64,000 nt of DNA, taken from assembly GCA_020746995.1 (NCBI GenBank), contig JAGPXD010000003.1:3038001-3102000 (forward strand), in the 5' to 3' direction. Of this stretch, positions 20,321-31,427 are shown piece after piece. How positions within the stretch are numbered: position 1 is the first letter of the stretch; each line of letters opens with the position of its first letter. The DNA is from Plectosphaerella cucumerina (Eukaryota; Ascomycota; Sordariomycetes; Glomerellales; Plectosphaerellaceae). A program made the translations under genes and the position numbers. The notes under the pieces were generated by a model. That model ran no database searches. It was not told where the DNA came from and worked only from the letters and a program-made list of their open reading frames with translations.

Positions 20321-21547
20321 CTACCTCACCTGCAGCTGCTCCTTCCAGCCCCCCTTCTCCAGCAACCACAGTGCTTCAGTGGCATATGCCCTGCTCCCGC
20401 GGTGCCCCGAGTCCTTGGTCGCCGCCTCTGACAGACTCTCAAGCACGCGTCCCTCGACAACACTGCTCCAGATACCGCGAGCCACACCGTCATTCTCGCC
20501 ACGGCCCCAGTCTCCCTGGCCCAGGCGGTATAGGATTCGCCCCAGGGTTTGGAACGCGACGCACCGCTGCGCCGGCACAGCACTCCGCGCCAGGATGGCC
20601 AGCTCCTCGATCGTGTAGCCCGCCGCCTCGGGCGCCTGACCGTGATGATGCAGGCCCTTTGTTACAGGGATCTGGCGACTCAGCCGCGGCGGGATCAGCG
20701 CGCCGCGGAAGTCGAAGCGCAGCGCGGAGATTGGAAGGGACTCTTGTCCCGGGTAGTAGGGTGAGTCGCGATCGGCAGCCGAGTCGGGCGTCGGCAGCGG
20801 TGCCATCCATGCCAGCTTGCTCGGGTCTGCGGGGAGGTTGGGGAAGAACTTTTCGTGCAGCGTCGCGAGAAAGTCAGGGTGGGACGGGTCGAGGTCGGGC
20901 AGGGCCGGGGCCGCAGGGAAGTGCGTCGAGTCGGGCTGGTCGCTAATGGGGAAGAGGTCTTTGGGAGGCTCGGCCGGCGCCCTCGACTCGTCGACGGGGG
21001 GTTTCGGCGCTGCTTTCGGGGTCGCAGCAACGGGCTTTGGCGGTTCTGGCGGCGGCGGTGCCGATGTATCCTCAATCTGGATCTCTGGCGCAGGCCCTCT
21101 CTTTGCCTCGTCTTCCGCAAAGGGGTCCTTGCCGCCGGGCTTCTCGTCAATGTTGGCGCGGAGCAGCAGTCTCTGGATTAGACTCGGGTTGAGGCCCGAC
21201 ATGAGCTCCGCCCGCTCCTTCTCAATCTCTTCGGGCGACATGTTGTCGATCGTGGCTTGGTTTTCCTTGTCTATCCGTTTCCGCTCGGCCGCCTCGAAAT
21301 CGTCTTTTGTCGTATCGGGGCCAGCGGCCGCGTCCAGCTTCGACTCGTGCGCCGCCCTGGCGGATGACCCGGCGGCAGCAGCAGCCTCGAAGCCGGCCTT
21401 GCCCTGCTGCTGGCGCTTGAAGGCAGAGACTCGAGGCTTCTTCCTGTGTACGGGGAAGCCTGTTGTGGACGGCTCGATGTCGTCGAATGTGACGGTAGGT
21501 TTGGACTGGGACGTGTCCCGCTCGACGATGTCGCCGATGAAATCCAT
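20321..21547 (-). CDS. RPAP1-like RNA polymerase II-associated protein
   Basis: A single-exon 408-aa gene. RPAP1 (yeast Rba50) works with GPN GTPases in assembling and importing RNA polymerase II. The N-terminal RPAP1 signature is at about residues 85-135 (IDKENQATIDNMSPEEIEKE, then LMSGLNPSLIQRLLLRAN). A Pro/Ala-rich linker follows. The C-terminal domain lies at about 250-350, with LRFDFRGALIPP, KGLHHHGQAPEAAGYTIEEL and RCVAFQTLGRILYRLGQG. The gene has the short fungal layout without the long HEAT-like extension of animal RPAP1. The start MDFIGDIVERD is supported by the family-typical first residues. Confidence 0.92.
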   Translation of the reverse strand: MDFIGDIVERDTSQSKPTVTFDDIEPSTTGFPVHRKKPRVSAFKRQQQGKAGFEAAAAAGSSARAAHESKLDAAAGPDTTKDDFEAAERKRIDKENQATIDNMSPEEIEKERAELMSGLNPSLIQRLLLRANIDEKPGGKDPFAEDEAKRGPAPEIQIEDTSAPPPPEPPKPVAATPKAAPKPPVDESRAPAEPPKDLFPISDQPDSTHFPAAPALPDLDPSHPDFLATLHEKFFPNLPADPSKLAWMAPLPTPDSAADRDSPYYPGQESLPISALRFDFRGALIPPRLSRQIPVTKGLHHHGQAPEAAGYTIEELAILARSAVPAQRCVAFQTLGRILYRLGQGDWGRGENDGVARGIWSSVVEGRVLESLSEAATKDSGHRGSRAYATEALWLLEKGGWKEQLQVR

Positions 21548-24367
21548 ATTGTGTCGGTGTCAGAGAAGCGTCCGTAGGTTTGGAGGAGCCAGCAGTCCGG
21601 GTAGGCGTTAGAGGAGTTGCAGTGTCGGTTGGCGCTGTTGTCTGTGGCGTGCGATGATGCAGCTTCGGGACTTTTCTCTGGCGCCAAAAGTTGATTGTGA
21701 CGAACTGGAGCATCAGCCCCTCGGCAAAGGCGGGGCAAATGTCATGTGTGGCTGAAGCTCCTCTCAGCCACAAGCACCCCTATGCAGGCTTAGCGCCGAT
21801 CCCTCGTTTCCGATCCCCGCCGTCAAAACAATGCTATTCTTTTTTTCGCGTCAGCAGCGAGCCTGGCTGCCTTCATTCACTTCATCAGGGCGGGAAGGGG
21901 AAAGAAGACCGATTTATAATTTCTTCTTTATCTATTCGAAGAGATTATCGAAAGTGCGACATGACCATGCATCGGTCGGCCCAGATCCAAAACACGGTCG
22001 CCGGCCTCAAATGCAGACGGGTTGTTTCCCTGCGCCACCAGGACACGATTGCAATTGCTGCGACACGCCCGGGGCGGATCTGCACCGTCCGAACGCCCGC
22101 GCTCACGCCCGCCCCGTCAAAACCTTCTGCCCGTCTGACGGACGCATCTGGTCTCAACCTGTCGTAGGGAAACAACATGCACTCAAAACTCACGCATCCG
22201 CAAGATTGACCGACGACGACGGAGAAACCCCTGGAATGGCCCGGCTGCGGCGCACCCCGCGTTCCCTTATGCATCCGTTCGGGGGCCGCCCGCGCCCCCC
22301 CTGCTCGGCAGCTTTCTTCGTGCGCGAAACGATCCCTGTCCGACGGCGCTTAAGTGGGCCCTCCCGCTAGCCCCAACCCGGAAGCTTGGGAGGTCGTCCC
22401 TGGTGCCAGCAGGCGCGCACCAGGGCCCGGGGCAGTCCAACGGCGGGGTAGCGGGTACTTTGGCATGTCTCCAAAATCATGTTTTCCGCGCTTTCGGATG
22501 TAATTATTCATGCTTTACCATGTACAGGCTACTTTCACGGTCGACCCGGACCCTGGCCCACCGGAGCCGCCTGACCTTCCGCGACGCGGCCAACCACGCG
22601 GCTTGCTCGATCCAGCGACCAGGCATTTCCCCCGTCCAGATGATCCAAACACGATGGGATGGCTCCGGCTGGGGCTCGTGCACGGAACACAGAGGCAGCT
22701 CGGCGAAGCAACAGAGCTCTCTGGCACAATCTGCCCAACAGGCAGCGGACACTAGCTGACGCCTCCAGGTATCCAGGTATCAGCGACGGGGCAGGCGACG
22801 TGCCTTTCGGCGATAGCCATTCATCCTCGGCTGTCCCGTCCACCTCCTTCCTGTCCATCGGTCAATCCCTGGTCCATCTCCACCCCCCGGGCCCCGGACT
22901 GATTCAGTTGTTCCATCCATCCAAGCAAGGCACGCACATCAACCAAAGCCAGCTGCTGCACGTCCCCGGCCTGTCCTGTCCTGTCGCTCTTCGACACCCG
23001 ACCACATGGCAGCTCTGCGACCTTGGGGCGTTGGCGTTGTTCTGCCCATTCCTTCTACCGCCCGTCCGCCCGCCCGACCGTCCCCTCCCCTTCCACCTCA
23101 AATTGTTCCCTGACGCAGCTGTTCCCAGTGCCCACCGGCCAACGCCCCCTCCTCTCCCCTGGCTTGCAATTCTTTGGTGTTCCCGTGCAGCATGACCGTG
23201 ACCCCGTCATGATCACACCCGGCGCCGACCCCAGGCACACGCCCCCGACAGAGGTTTCTCCCTTTCCCTCTTGCAGTCTTGCCCGCCCACCCACACCCAC
23301 CCCATCTCGCCTGGCCTGGCTAATACCACGCTGGAGTCTCGAGGCAATCTCGAGCTCCCTGCTGCCCGCTTGATTGCTTTGCTTGACGAAAAAGTGAATT
23401 CCGTCCGTCTCGTCCTTTCTCGTGCCCCGGTTTTTCTCTCGTCTTCTCGTCTCTCCCCCTTCCACACGCCCACCCACCCCCTGGCCAAACCTGGCCAAAT
23501 GCCGCCGCGCCAAAAAAAGGCCCATTGCTGTCTCTCCAAAACGTAGCCATCCCCATCACCACTTTCCATCGTCGTCTCCCCCCGACCAACTCTCTCCTCC
23601 TCCAACCCCCAAAACACCGCAAAATCGACCACGACAATCATCTTCCCATCGGTTTCGCCCTCGCGGCATGCCTCAACCATCGTCTTGATACCATCAAAAG
23701 ACGCAGCTCGATCTGCCGATATCCCCGGCATCTTCAGATTGCCGTTTACCCGCCGGCAACGTCCCCGCCGCGTCGGACAAAGTAGCGAACGACGTCAAAT
23801 TCGCTGCGCCCGACGCCCGCCCAGCTCTCCTGAGGCTATTCACAGCTGGCCCCCCCTTGGACGACCCGCACACACCCCCAACCGACCAACACCACCTCCC
23901 AGCCCGATCGGCCCCAAACCCAAACACATCTCCCCGAGGTCGACTTACATAATCGCCACCCACCACCCACACCCACTTTAAGCATCGGAACAGACGACTC
24001 CACCCAGGTGTCGCGACTGAGTGAGGTCATTCGCGACTTCGCAACTGCCCTTTTCGCTGCGACGCGCCGCGGTTGTCGGATTCAATTCAGAGTTTTCTCC
24101 AACTTTCTATTGTTGCGCCGACACAACAGCCCACGCCTTCCATTCAACTGGAATTTCCCAATTGTTCCCTTTCTCCCACTTTGAACGTCCAACCACGCTC
24201 CGGCTCAGAGCCCAAAGGCTGGACTTTCTTCCCTTCTTTCTTTTTCCCCAGGACATGGAAAGAGAAGATTTCTGTGCCATTACTACGCCACAAGAACTCT
24301 CTTAGACCCTCCCACCCTTCTTCTTCGAACACAGATTCCCCTCTCACAACGCAAATCAACCACCATC
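21548..24367. other. Long divergent intergenic region, 2.8 kb
   Basis: The largest gap in the window, between RPAP1 (-) and the Hpc2-like gene (+). From about 22.8 kb it is pyrimidine-rich on the plus strand (C/T blocks around 23040-23660 and 24190-24320), as in long fungal promoters and 5' leaders. Many short open frames exist on both strands but none has splice partners or domains. I see no RNA gene or repeat. Confidence 0.5.
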
Positions 24368-26183
24368 ATGGAGATGGAAGAGATCATCGTCGACCCCTCG
24401 CAGCCTCGCTTCGGCATCGCGACACCCGAGGAGAAGCAGCCCGAGGTTCGCCTCACCGCCGCTGGCCTGCCGCGCAAGAAGCCGGGTCGCAAGCCTGGCT
24501 CGACCCTCAAGCCTAAGAATCCCGACGATCCCCCCAAGGTCCGCAAGCCGAGGAAGCCCCGCGACCCCAACGCGCCTCCAATTCAGAGGAAGCGCAAGAC
24601 GGCGCCGACCGAGGACGAGCCTTCGCCGCCTGCTGACTCCAAGTCGCTGGCCTCGTCAGCCTCGGCCCCCCGCCAATCGAAAATATCGGACCTGATGGAT
24701 CTCACAACCGCGTCGCGTTCGCCCTCAGCACAGCACGACCAGCCTCAAAAGGCCCCCAAGCGCGAGGAGTATCCCCGTTCGATGCAGAGTATTTTGAACA
24801 GCGACCCTGAGCCCACCCCCGCCAAGGACACCCCTACCCAGCCTGCACGCTCAATCGGCCAAAATTACGACCCTATTCGAGGCGGCAACTACGATCCCAT
24901 CCGCGGCACATTCAGCGGCACCACATCCCCCCGCCCCACGCAGGCCACTAACCGTCCGAGCGCTTCACCTTCAATCGCCAGCCTCGTTGATCCTACTCAC
25001 AACTCCCACATTGTGTCCCCTACCCTTCAATCTTACCAGAAGACACCAGCCCAGGCTCGCGATTCGGCACCTACCTCCCCCTCGTTCCCTCATCGCCCCG
25101 CACCTGCATCGGCCACAAAGCAGTCTCCCGTTGAGACTACCAAGCAGGCACCTAACACCGGCTCTGCCTTTAAGGCCGAGTCAAAAGCCAAGGACGCAGC
25201 CACCGTCTCCAAGAAGACCTCCCCTCAGCAAAAGCCCAAGAAGACCGCCACAGCTGGTTCGTCGCCCAAGATGGCGCCTCTGGAGAACTACACCGCCATC
25301 GCCGAGTCCGGCCGCTCCATCCTCGACTTTGGCAAGGCTGAGCCCGGCACAGAGTACCAGGCCCCTTCGATCGTCTTGCACATTCCCCTCAAGGCGGGTG
25401 AGACCAACAAGTACGTCAACTTCATGCGCATGGCCGAGGATAGCTATGGCTGGGACGCCCTCCACCCCCGCCTCGCCGCGCAGCGAGACCGCAAGGCCCG
25501 CATCGCCGCCGCTTCCGCAGCTCTCGAGAAGGTTGCCAGCGGCCAGGAGTCTGGTGACGAAATGTCCGATGACTCGGACAAGGAGGCCAGCAACGTCGAG
25601 ATGGGCGGCATGACCAGCGGCCAAGAGGCCGAGAAGCCCAAGAAGAAGAAACGTAACTTCAAGGAGGACGAATACGACAAGGACGACGACTTTGTCGACG
25701 ACTCGGAGATGCTCTGGGAGGAGAAGGCTGCGGCCAGCAGCGAGGGCTTCTTCGTTTACTCTGGCCCTCTTGTGGCCGAGCCCGAGAAGCCTGCCCACAA
25801 CGCGTAAGTTCACTCACCCCTAACAACAAACAAAGTATCACGGGCTGACCATTTCCAGGCACGACGCCCTTCCCAAGCGCGGTCGCGGTAGCCGCGGTGG
25901 ACGTGGCAGCCGAGGTGGACGCGGCGGTCGCGGCGGCGCCAACGCAGACGGCGAGGGAGGTACCGGCCGCGGTGGTGGCCCTGGATCGCGCGGCGGTCGC
26001 GGCTCCCGTGGTGGTGGCCTTACTCGCAAGCCTCGCATCACCAAGTCGGAGAGAGAGCAGCTCGAGCGCGAGAAGCTTGAGCGCCAACGCCTGGCCGAGT
26101 CGACATCCAAGAACGGCGACAGCTCCATCTTCCAGCCCCAAGGATCGCCTCTCGCGGTGAGCGCTACCGGTGCCGGACCCTAG
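24368..26183 (+). CDS. Hpc2/ubinuclein-like HIR-complex subunit with RGG tail
   Basis: Two exons: 24368-25803 and 25859-26183. The 55-nt intron is GTAAGT..TTCCAG, giving 586 aa. The N-terminus is basic with an AT-hook-like core (KKPGRKPGSTLKP). A long Ser/Pro/Thr-rich region follows. The Hpc2-related domain lies at about 425-470, with KKKKRNFKEDEYDKDDDFVD and EGFFVYSGPL. In Hpc2 and ubinuclein this domain contacts H3.3/H3-H4 within the HIR histone chaperone, which deposits nucleosomes independently of replication. The second exon encodes an RGG-rich tail (GRGSRGGRGSRGGRGGRGG) and a short coiled segment. The frame ends at TAG 26181-26183, but coding-like sequence with a KKRR motif continues in the same frame to TGA 26292-26294 (see findings), so the true end may be further 3'. 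Confidence 0.88.
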
Positions 26184-26294
26184 GATGGTTCCGACCTTGA
26201 AGTTCTCGAGCCGCTGCCCGTCGCAAAGAAGCGACGCATCAACCGCCCTGCTCAGTCAGCGTTTCTGAGTGGCCACGCACTGCCTATGCGATGA

Positions 26295-27350
26295 ACATGC
26301 AACATCGCCACACATGTCTACAGCTCTGTGGACCAAAAACAGGTCGACTTCCCCTAGCCGCCAAAGCATGGCGCTCGCTGAATTGAAACTTCATCGACAG
26401 TTTACTGGGCCTCGTTGCCCGTTTGGGAGAGACGAGCCATCTGGGAGGTGCCAGGGGCACAAGACTCTCGAAGGATGGCGTTTCCGGTTGAGCCTTGTCT
26501 GATTCGACGGCATGCATTGTTTACGGAGTTTGGACTTGTCACGAAAGCCCCACGTCACGGGCGTTCGTTTGTATCATCATTACTTGCTTTTTCATACCAC
26601 AGGTCACACCGCCTAGGGATCAGGCTGGACGGACCATACGAGTGGTCTCACAGGTGGCTCGGGAAGGAGCGATAGAGGGTTGATTGTTTGGTCGTGGGCC
26701 TAGAAGCCGAGGACATCGTCATCGAGGCTGGCGAGGATAGGTCGGAAGGACTGGAGCAGGAGGTGTTGCAGCTGTGGAGGCATGTCTTCACGGCTTGTTG
26801 ATTCTTCTGGGAGGAGTCTTCTGGGACTAGACATGCATTATTCCCCTAATGTGAGTTCTGACAGTGTGTCAAATACAACAAAATCAGTCAATCGTTGTCT
26901 CGAGAGGTTCAAGTGTATGTGTCTGTGATGTTGAAGAGCCTCTCCCCTGAGGCCAGCTCCGGTGAGCTCACCCAAATGTGGCTGACCGCCTTTGGCTCAC
27001 CGAGGTAATGCTCGCGTGCGCAGTGGGACACCGCCACGGGGGAGGGGCGCGGCCCGCTGGCAGAAAAGGCGCCAAGATTTCGCGGAAGGCACGCCTAAGC
27101 GACAGCTCCACACCCCGAAAAATTTCAGAGCGGCCGAATTTCAAGTGGCAGCCCAGCCAATCCCGCCCGCCCTCTCACCAGCCGCATCGACACTTTTTGC
27201 CTGCGCAGCTCGCCGACCGACGACAACCGTCTCTCACACCGCTGGCACTTCTGCCAGACGAAGGAGAAGAAGTTTGTTGTTGCCGTCATCGGACCAGGAC
27301 CCCGAAACAAGACAAAGGATTCCTTCATTCGCATCGCCGGCACATAGACA
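26295..27350. other. Intergenic, about 1.1 kb
   Basis: The 3' UTR of the Hpc2-like gene, then the promoter and leader of RRP14. 26295-26800 holds no supported ORF. Confidence 0.5.
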
Positions 27351-29410
27351 ATGACCGATCTGTCGCTGCAGGTTCGTTGCCGCCCATGCTGCCTGGCACC
27401 TCCACCCCGCCACCCTCAAATGGCGGTGGTGGTGTCAGAAGGCACCAGCACCTCTCTTGGACTCCTCCATTGACACCCACGGCAGGATCGTCTGCGAGAA
27501 GACGCAAAGGCCTTTGATAGCCTTCTGTCCTTGATCCCGGCGAGGATGTACTATGGCGAGGAGACGTCGGTATGTTTGCCTGCCCCTCCGCTGTCGCTTA
27601 TCACTTGTCGTCCAACACGACCGCCACCCGTCCCGCGTCCCCCCTCCCGTCGCCTCTCTTCCTCCCACGCAGTAGTCCCAAACGCAACTGGCCAGAGCGC
27701 TTACATGCTGCCGTCCAGGACCAGTGGAGTCGGAAAAAGCAGACCAAGGCTGAAGCAAAGGCGGCCCGCATGAACAAGCTCGACCCCGACAGCGAACTCA
27801 ACCGAAACGCCAAGGAGGTCATGGACGAGCGGGCAAAGAACAAGCGCAAGCTGCGCGAGATTCAGGAGGCCGAGCTGGAGGCCGAGAGCGCACAGGCACC
27901 GTCGGATGACGGCGATGATGCCGACAACGTCACAAAGGAGGCTCCCGGCGAAGGCCTTAAGAGGAGGGACGACGCACCGAATAAGAAGCCGAAGCGCGAA
28001 GACAAGGACTTCGCCATGGACAACCTCACCGCCGTATTCGACGACAACCCAGCCAACATGACCCAGGAGGACCTCATGAAGCTTGCCAAGCGTGACGCCC
28101 AGCGTGCCGACCGCGCGGCCAAGAAGGAGAGGCAGGCCGAGAAGAGGGCGGCGAAGAAGGCTGCCAAGGAGTCTGCCGCTGCGGAGAAGGCCGAGAAGAA
28201 GAACGAGGCTGCCGACGACAAGACGAACAAGACCCCCAAGAAGACGAGCGAGCCCGCGACGAAGCAGAAGGCCAAGGGCAAGGCGAAGGACACAGAGACC
28301 CCCAGCAATGACCACGACAGAGACGACGGCTACGAGACTGTTTCTGACGACGACGAGGAGGCTGACAAGGTCGCCGCCGCTCCCACACCAAAGCCTACCA
28401 AGACGACCGCTGCCCCCGCCGATGCCGAGGATAAGCCCGTCGACTCGACGCCGTCGAGTGTGAGATCGGCCTCCAACTCCCCCGTCTTCGACACCGCCGA
28501 TGCCACCCAGGCCGCTGCTACCACCGATGTTGCCAGCACCACCACCTCCATCAGCTCGACCGTCCCTCCCTCCGACAAGCCCAAGCAGATCAAGGTTCCC
28601 CAAGACACATCCGCACTCAAGGCACGCCTGGCAGCGCGCATCGCCGAGCTCCAGGCGGCCCGCAAGGCCATCGGACCCGATGGCAAGCCCATCCGCACAC
28701 GGCAGGAGCTCATCGAGGCTCAGCGCGCGCGGCAGGCCCAGCGAAGTGCGAAAAAGAAGGACCAGCGGCTCAAGGCCCGCCTCGAGGAGGAGCGGCAGCG
28801 CGATGAGGCCCTCGCCTCCAACTCGCCCAGCATCATGTCCCCGGCCCTCGACCACCTTCTCGCCGACGACAACGAGGACGCACCGACCGACTACTCCTTC
28901 GGCCGTGTCGCCTTCAACGACAACACACGGCTGTCGCGCGACCTCACCCACGCCCTCAACACACACAAGAAGAAGGGCCCCTCGGACGCCAAGACGGCCC
29001 TCATCAAGCTCCAAAACCAAAGGAAGAAGCACGAGGCCATGGACGAGGAGAAGCAAAAGGACATTGCCGAAAAGGAGACGTGGCTGACGGCCCGCCGGCG
29101 CGCCGAGGGCGAGCGCATCCACGACGACGAGGCGACGCTCAAGAAGACCATCAAGCGCAAGGACAAGCAGAAGAAGAAGAGCGAGCGCGAGTGGAAGGAC
29201 CGCGCCGAGGGCGTCCAGTCGGCCATCAAGGCCAAGCAGCGCAAGCGCGAGGACAACCTCAAGAAGCGCAAGGACGAGAAGAAGCTCGGCAAGGCCGGCA
29301 AGAAGCTCAAGGTCAAGGGGCCCGCGGCCAAGAAGAAGGGCGGCCGCCCCGGCTTCGAGGGCAGCTTCGGCGGCATGGGTGGGAAGAAGACGACGACGGG
29401 AAAGAAGTGA
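27351..29410 (+). CDS. RRP14: Rrp14/SURF6-family ribosome biogenesis protein
   Basis: Three exons: 27351-27371 (only seven codons), 27486-27569 and 27719-29410, giving 598 aa. Introns are 114 nt and 149 nt. Splicing rebuilds the family start: MTDLSLQ-DRLREDAKAFDSLLSL-IPARMYYGEETS-DQWSRKKQT. Rrp14/SURF6 acts in the nucleolus in 40S and 60S subunit maturation. The body is extremely rich in Lys/Glu/Ala with long charged helices. The SURF6 C-terminal domain covers about residues 330-560 (TDYSFGRVAFND, KETWLTARRRAEGERIHDDE, SEREWKDRAEGVQSAIKAKQ) and ends in a Lys/Gly-rich tail. A naive start inside intron 2 (27572) would miss the conserved N-terminus. Confidence 0.92.
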
Positions 29411-30185
29411 GGAGGAGGAGGAACCTGAAAAACAAAGGGCGCGCGCCGGCCGGAAAAAAGGGATACGGACATTTGCTTTGGGAGGCGGCATCGTCTTTTT
29501 TTTGCTGTTGTTTGTGTTACGTTTATTCTATCATCAGGTGCATGGGCGTTGCGGCGCCTGGCATTCATGTTGCTTTACAGGGGCAGAGGGCGGCCCCAGA
29601 TATCACGAATGCATGGCATTGTCAGACACTTTGGGCATAAACTTCGCAAGTGACTTGGGCATGTGGAAGCTGATCTCTGCGGCATAGTCGCTTGCCGAGA
29701 ATATTGCAGGCTCCGTCGTTGTGAAAGTAGGCCGTCATCACAGAAGCAACTCACGGGGGAGGAAGCACGACATCATATACCTCTCGTCGTACATTTCATA
29801 TCGGCAAGATGGAGAAGAAAAAGAGAGAAATAGACTCGACCGCATCGCAGAATACAACAGCATAGCTTTCAAAACGGAGCGGGGGGACGGAGTGTGCGGC
29901 TCCGGATGGGGTGGGATACACAGCCTTGACGACACCTCCTTTTGACCTCCCCGAAACACCACCTTCCCCTCGGCCACCCTGGCCAAGGATTTCCCGTGTC
30001 GTCCGTCCCCGGGCCGCCGCCCCCATTGTTTCCAGGTTTTGTACTTCGATCGTCACGTCTGTCGCGTAGGTTGTGGAGTGGGGGGAGGCGATAGGAGGTG
30101 GTGGCGTCGAGTCGGCCGGAGGGTGTATCATGGCTGCGGACGGGCGAAACCGCGGTTGCGCCCTGCATTAGGTCCGGCCGCCCAC
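29411..30185. other. Convergent intergenic spacer, about 0.8 kb
   Basis: 3' UTR space of RRP14 (+) and VPS74 (-). No gene is supported. Confidence 0.5.
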
Positions 30186-31427
30186 TTAGAGGAGGGAGTC
30201 GAGACGGGTGAAGACGCTGAGACACGCCGCGACGACCTCGAGTTGCAGCTCCTTGTCCTTGTTGTCTCCGACCTCCTGTACAGCGAAAGCTTGGTCAGTA
30301 AGATGTCACCCCAAAAAGTCCAAGGCCACAGGGCACTCACGTCGGCGATGGCTTGCGGCAGGTTGGCGCCGATGCCGTTGCCGGTGGCCTTCTTGCCGAA
30401 TGGCCACTGGCTGTAGTCGGCGAGCAGCTCGTCCGTCTGGGCAAAGGCACGCTCGCGGGCCTCGTGGCCAAGGTTGCTCAGGGCGTTCTCCAGCACGTTG
30501 GCGGCGTAGGCGGCGCACACCATGGCGATGGTGCGGACGAAGCGGAAGTCGAGGTTCTCGGGCAGGAACTGCGAGGCGGGCAGGGTGATAGTGCGCTGGG
30601 TCAGGACGTTGCGGACGCGGCGGCGGATCTCCTCCTTGGCGCCGCCGTCGGCGACGGGGTGGGTTGCCATGTCGAAGAGCAGGAAGTTGCGCTTCTCGGT
30701 GCGCAGGATGCCCTTGTCGACGAGGCCCTTGGCGAGGCGCTCGCGGACCTGTTTCAGCTGGTATCCAATCTTCATGAGGTTCCAGGTCTCGCCTAGATCT
30801 GGTCAGCAAAGGCGGTCAAGGTGTCCAGGTCCTCGCCTGGGCTCCTTACCACTCAGCAGGTCGATCCAGGAGCTGACGCTCATCTTCTCGCTCTGCTTCA
30901 TCATCTTGAGTGTCTCGTCCAGCAGCACCTCGCCGGTCAGGGATTCGTCGATAACCTCGATCAGGCGGTCGGCAAGAGGGAAGCGCCGCCTAGAGGGGTC
31001 CTTCTGCATGCTGATGCGGCCGCGGAGGGCCAGCTCGAGAACGATGCATCCTCTCAGGGCGTAGGAGATGTTGTCGTTCCAGAAAGAAAGGTATCCCTGC
31101 GGCGGTGGAAAGGGGACAATGTCAGCTACCGGACCGGACCCGTGCGCGCGTGCGGGGGCAGCAGCCTACCTGCTTGTCCTTCAGGCCCAGCAGCAGAACC
31201 TCTTCCATCAGAGTCAGCTTGGGCTGCTTGCTGCGCTCGGCGCTCTCGCTGATATCGCGGGGGTCGAAAGCGATCTTGTGGCCGTTCTCGCCCGTCTCGT
31301 AGCTTGTGTCGGGCCCGCCGAGGCGGTTGTTGGACTCGGTGCTCGGGGTGCTGACGGGGTTGCTGCTGCCGCCCTCGCCATCGTTGGCGGCGCCACCACC
31401 GCGGCGTCGTGTCAGGCCGGAGGACAT
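30186..31427 (-). CDS. VPS74: Vps74/GOLPH3 Golgi phosphoprotein
   Basis: Four exons: 31427-31170, 31096-30850, 30792-30341 and 30275-30186, joined across introns of 73, 57 and 65 nt, giving 348 aa. This is the PtdIns4P-binding adaptor that retains glycosyltransferases in the Golgi. After a disordered, basic N-terminus (MSSGLTRRRGGGAANDGEGG) the GPP34 domain runs from about residue 68 to the end: KLTLMEEVLLLGLKDKQGYL, SFWNDNISYALRGCIVLELA, LLSGETWNLMKIGYQLKQVR and TEKRNFLLFDMATHPVADGG. The Trp after the first intron belongs to the phosphoinositide pocket. The short last exon EVGDNKDKELQLEVVAACLS is typical of the family C-terminus. Length matches yeast Vps74 (about 345). Confidence 0.95.

Noticed and set aside
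21774..24367. A possible missed gene in the 2.8-kb gap
   Set aside because: Only short, pyrimidine-driven frames on both strands; nothing joins into a longer frame and no domain is visible.
27572..29410. A single 612-codon frame as the whole RRP14 gene
   Set aside because: Its first 49 codons translate intron 2 and miss the conserved family N-terminus recovered by the two upstream exons.
27701..29491. A 596-codon minus-strand frame opposite RRP14
   Set aside because: Leu/Val/Gly-rich shadow produced by the Lys/Glu/Ala codons of RRP14 on the other strand.
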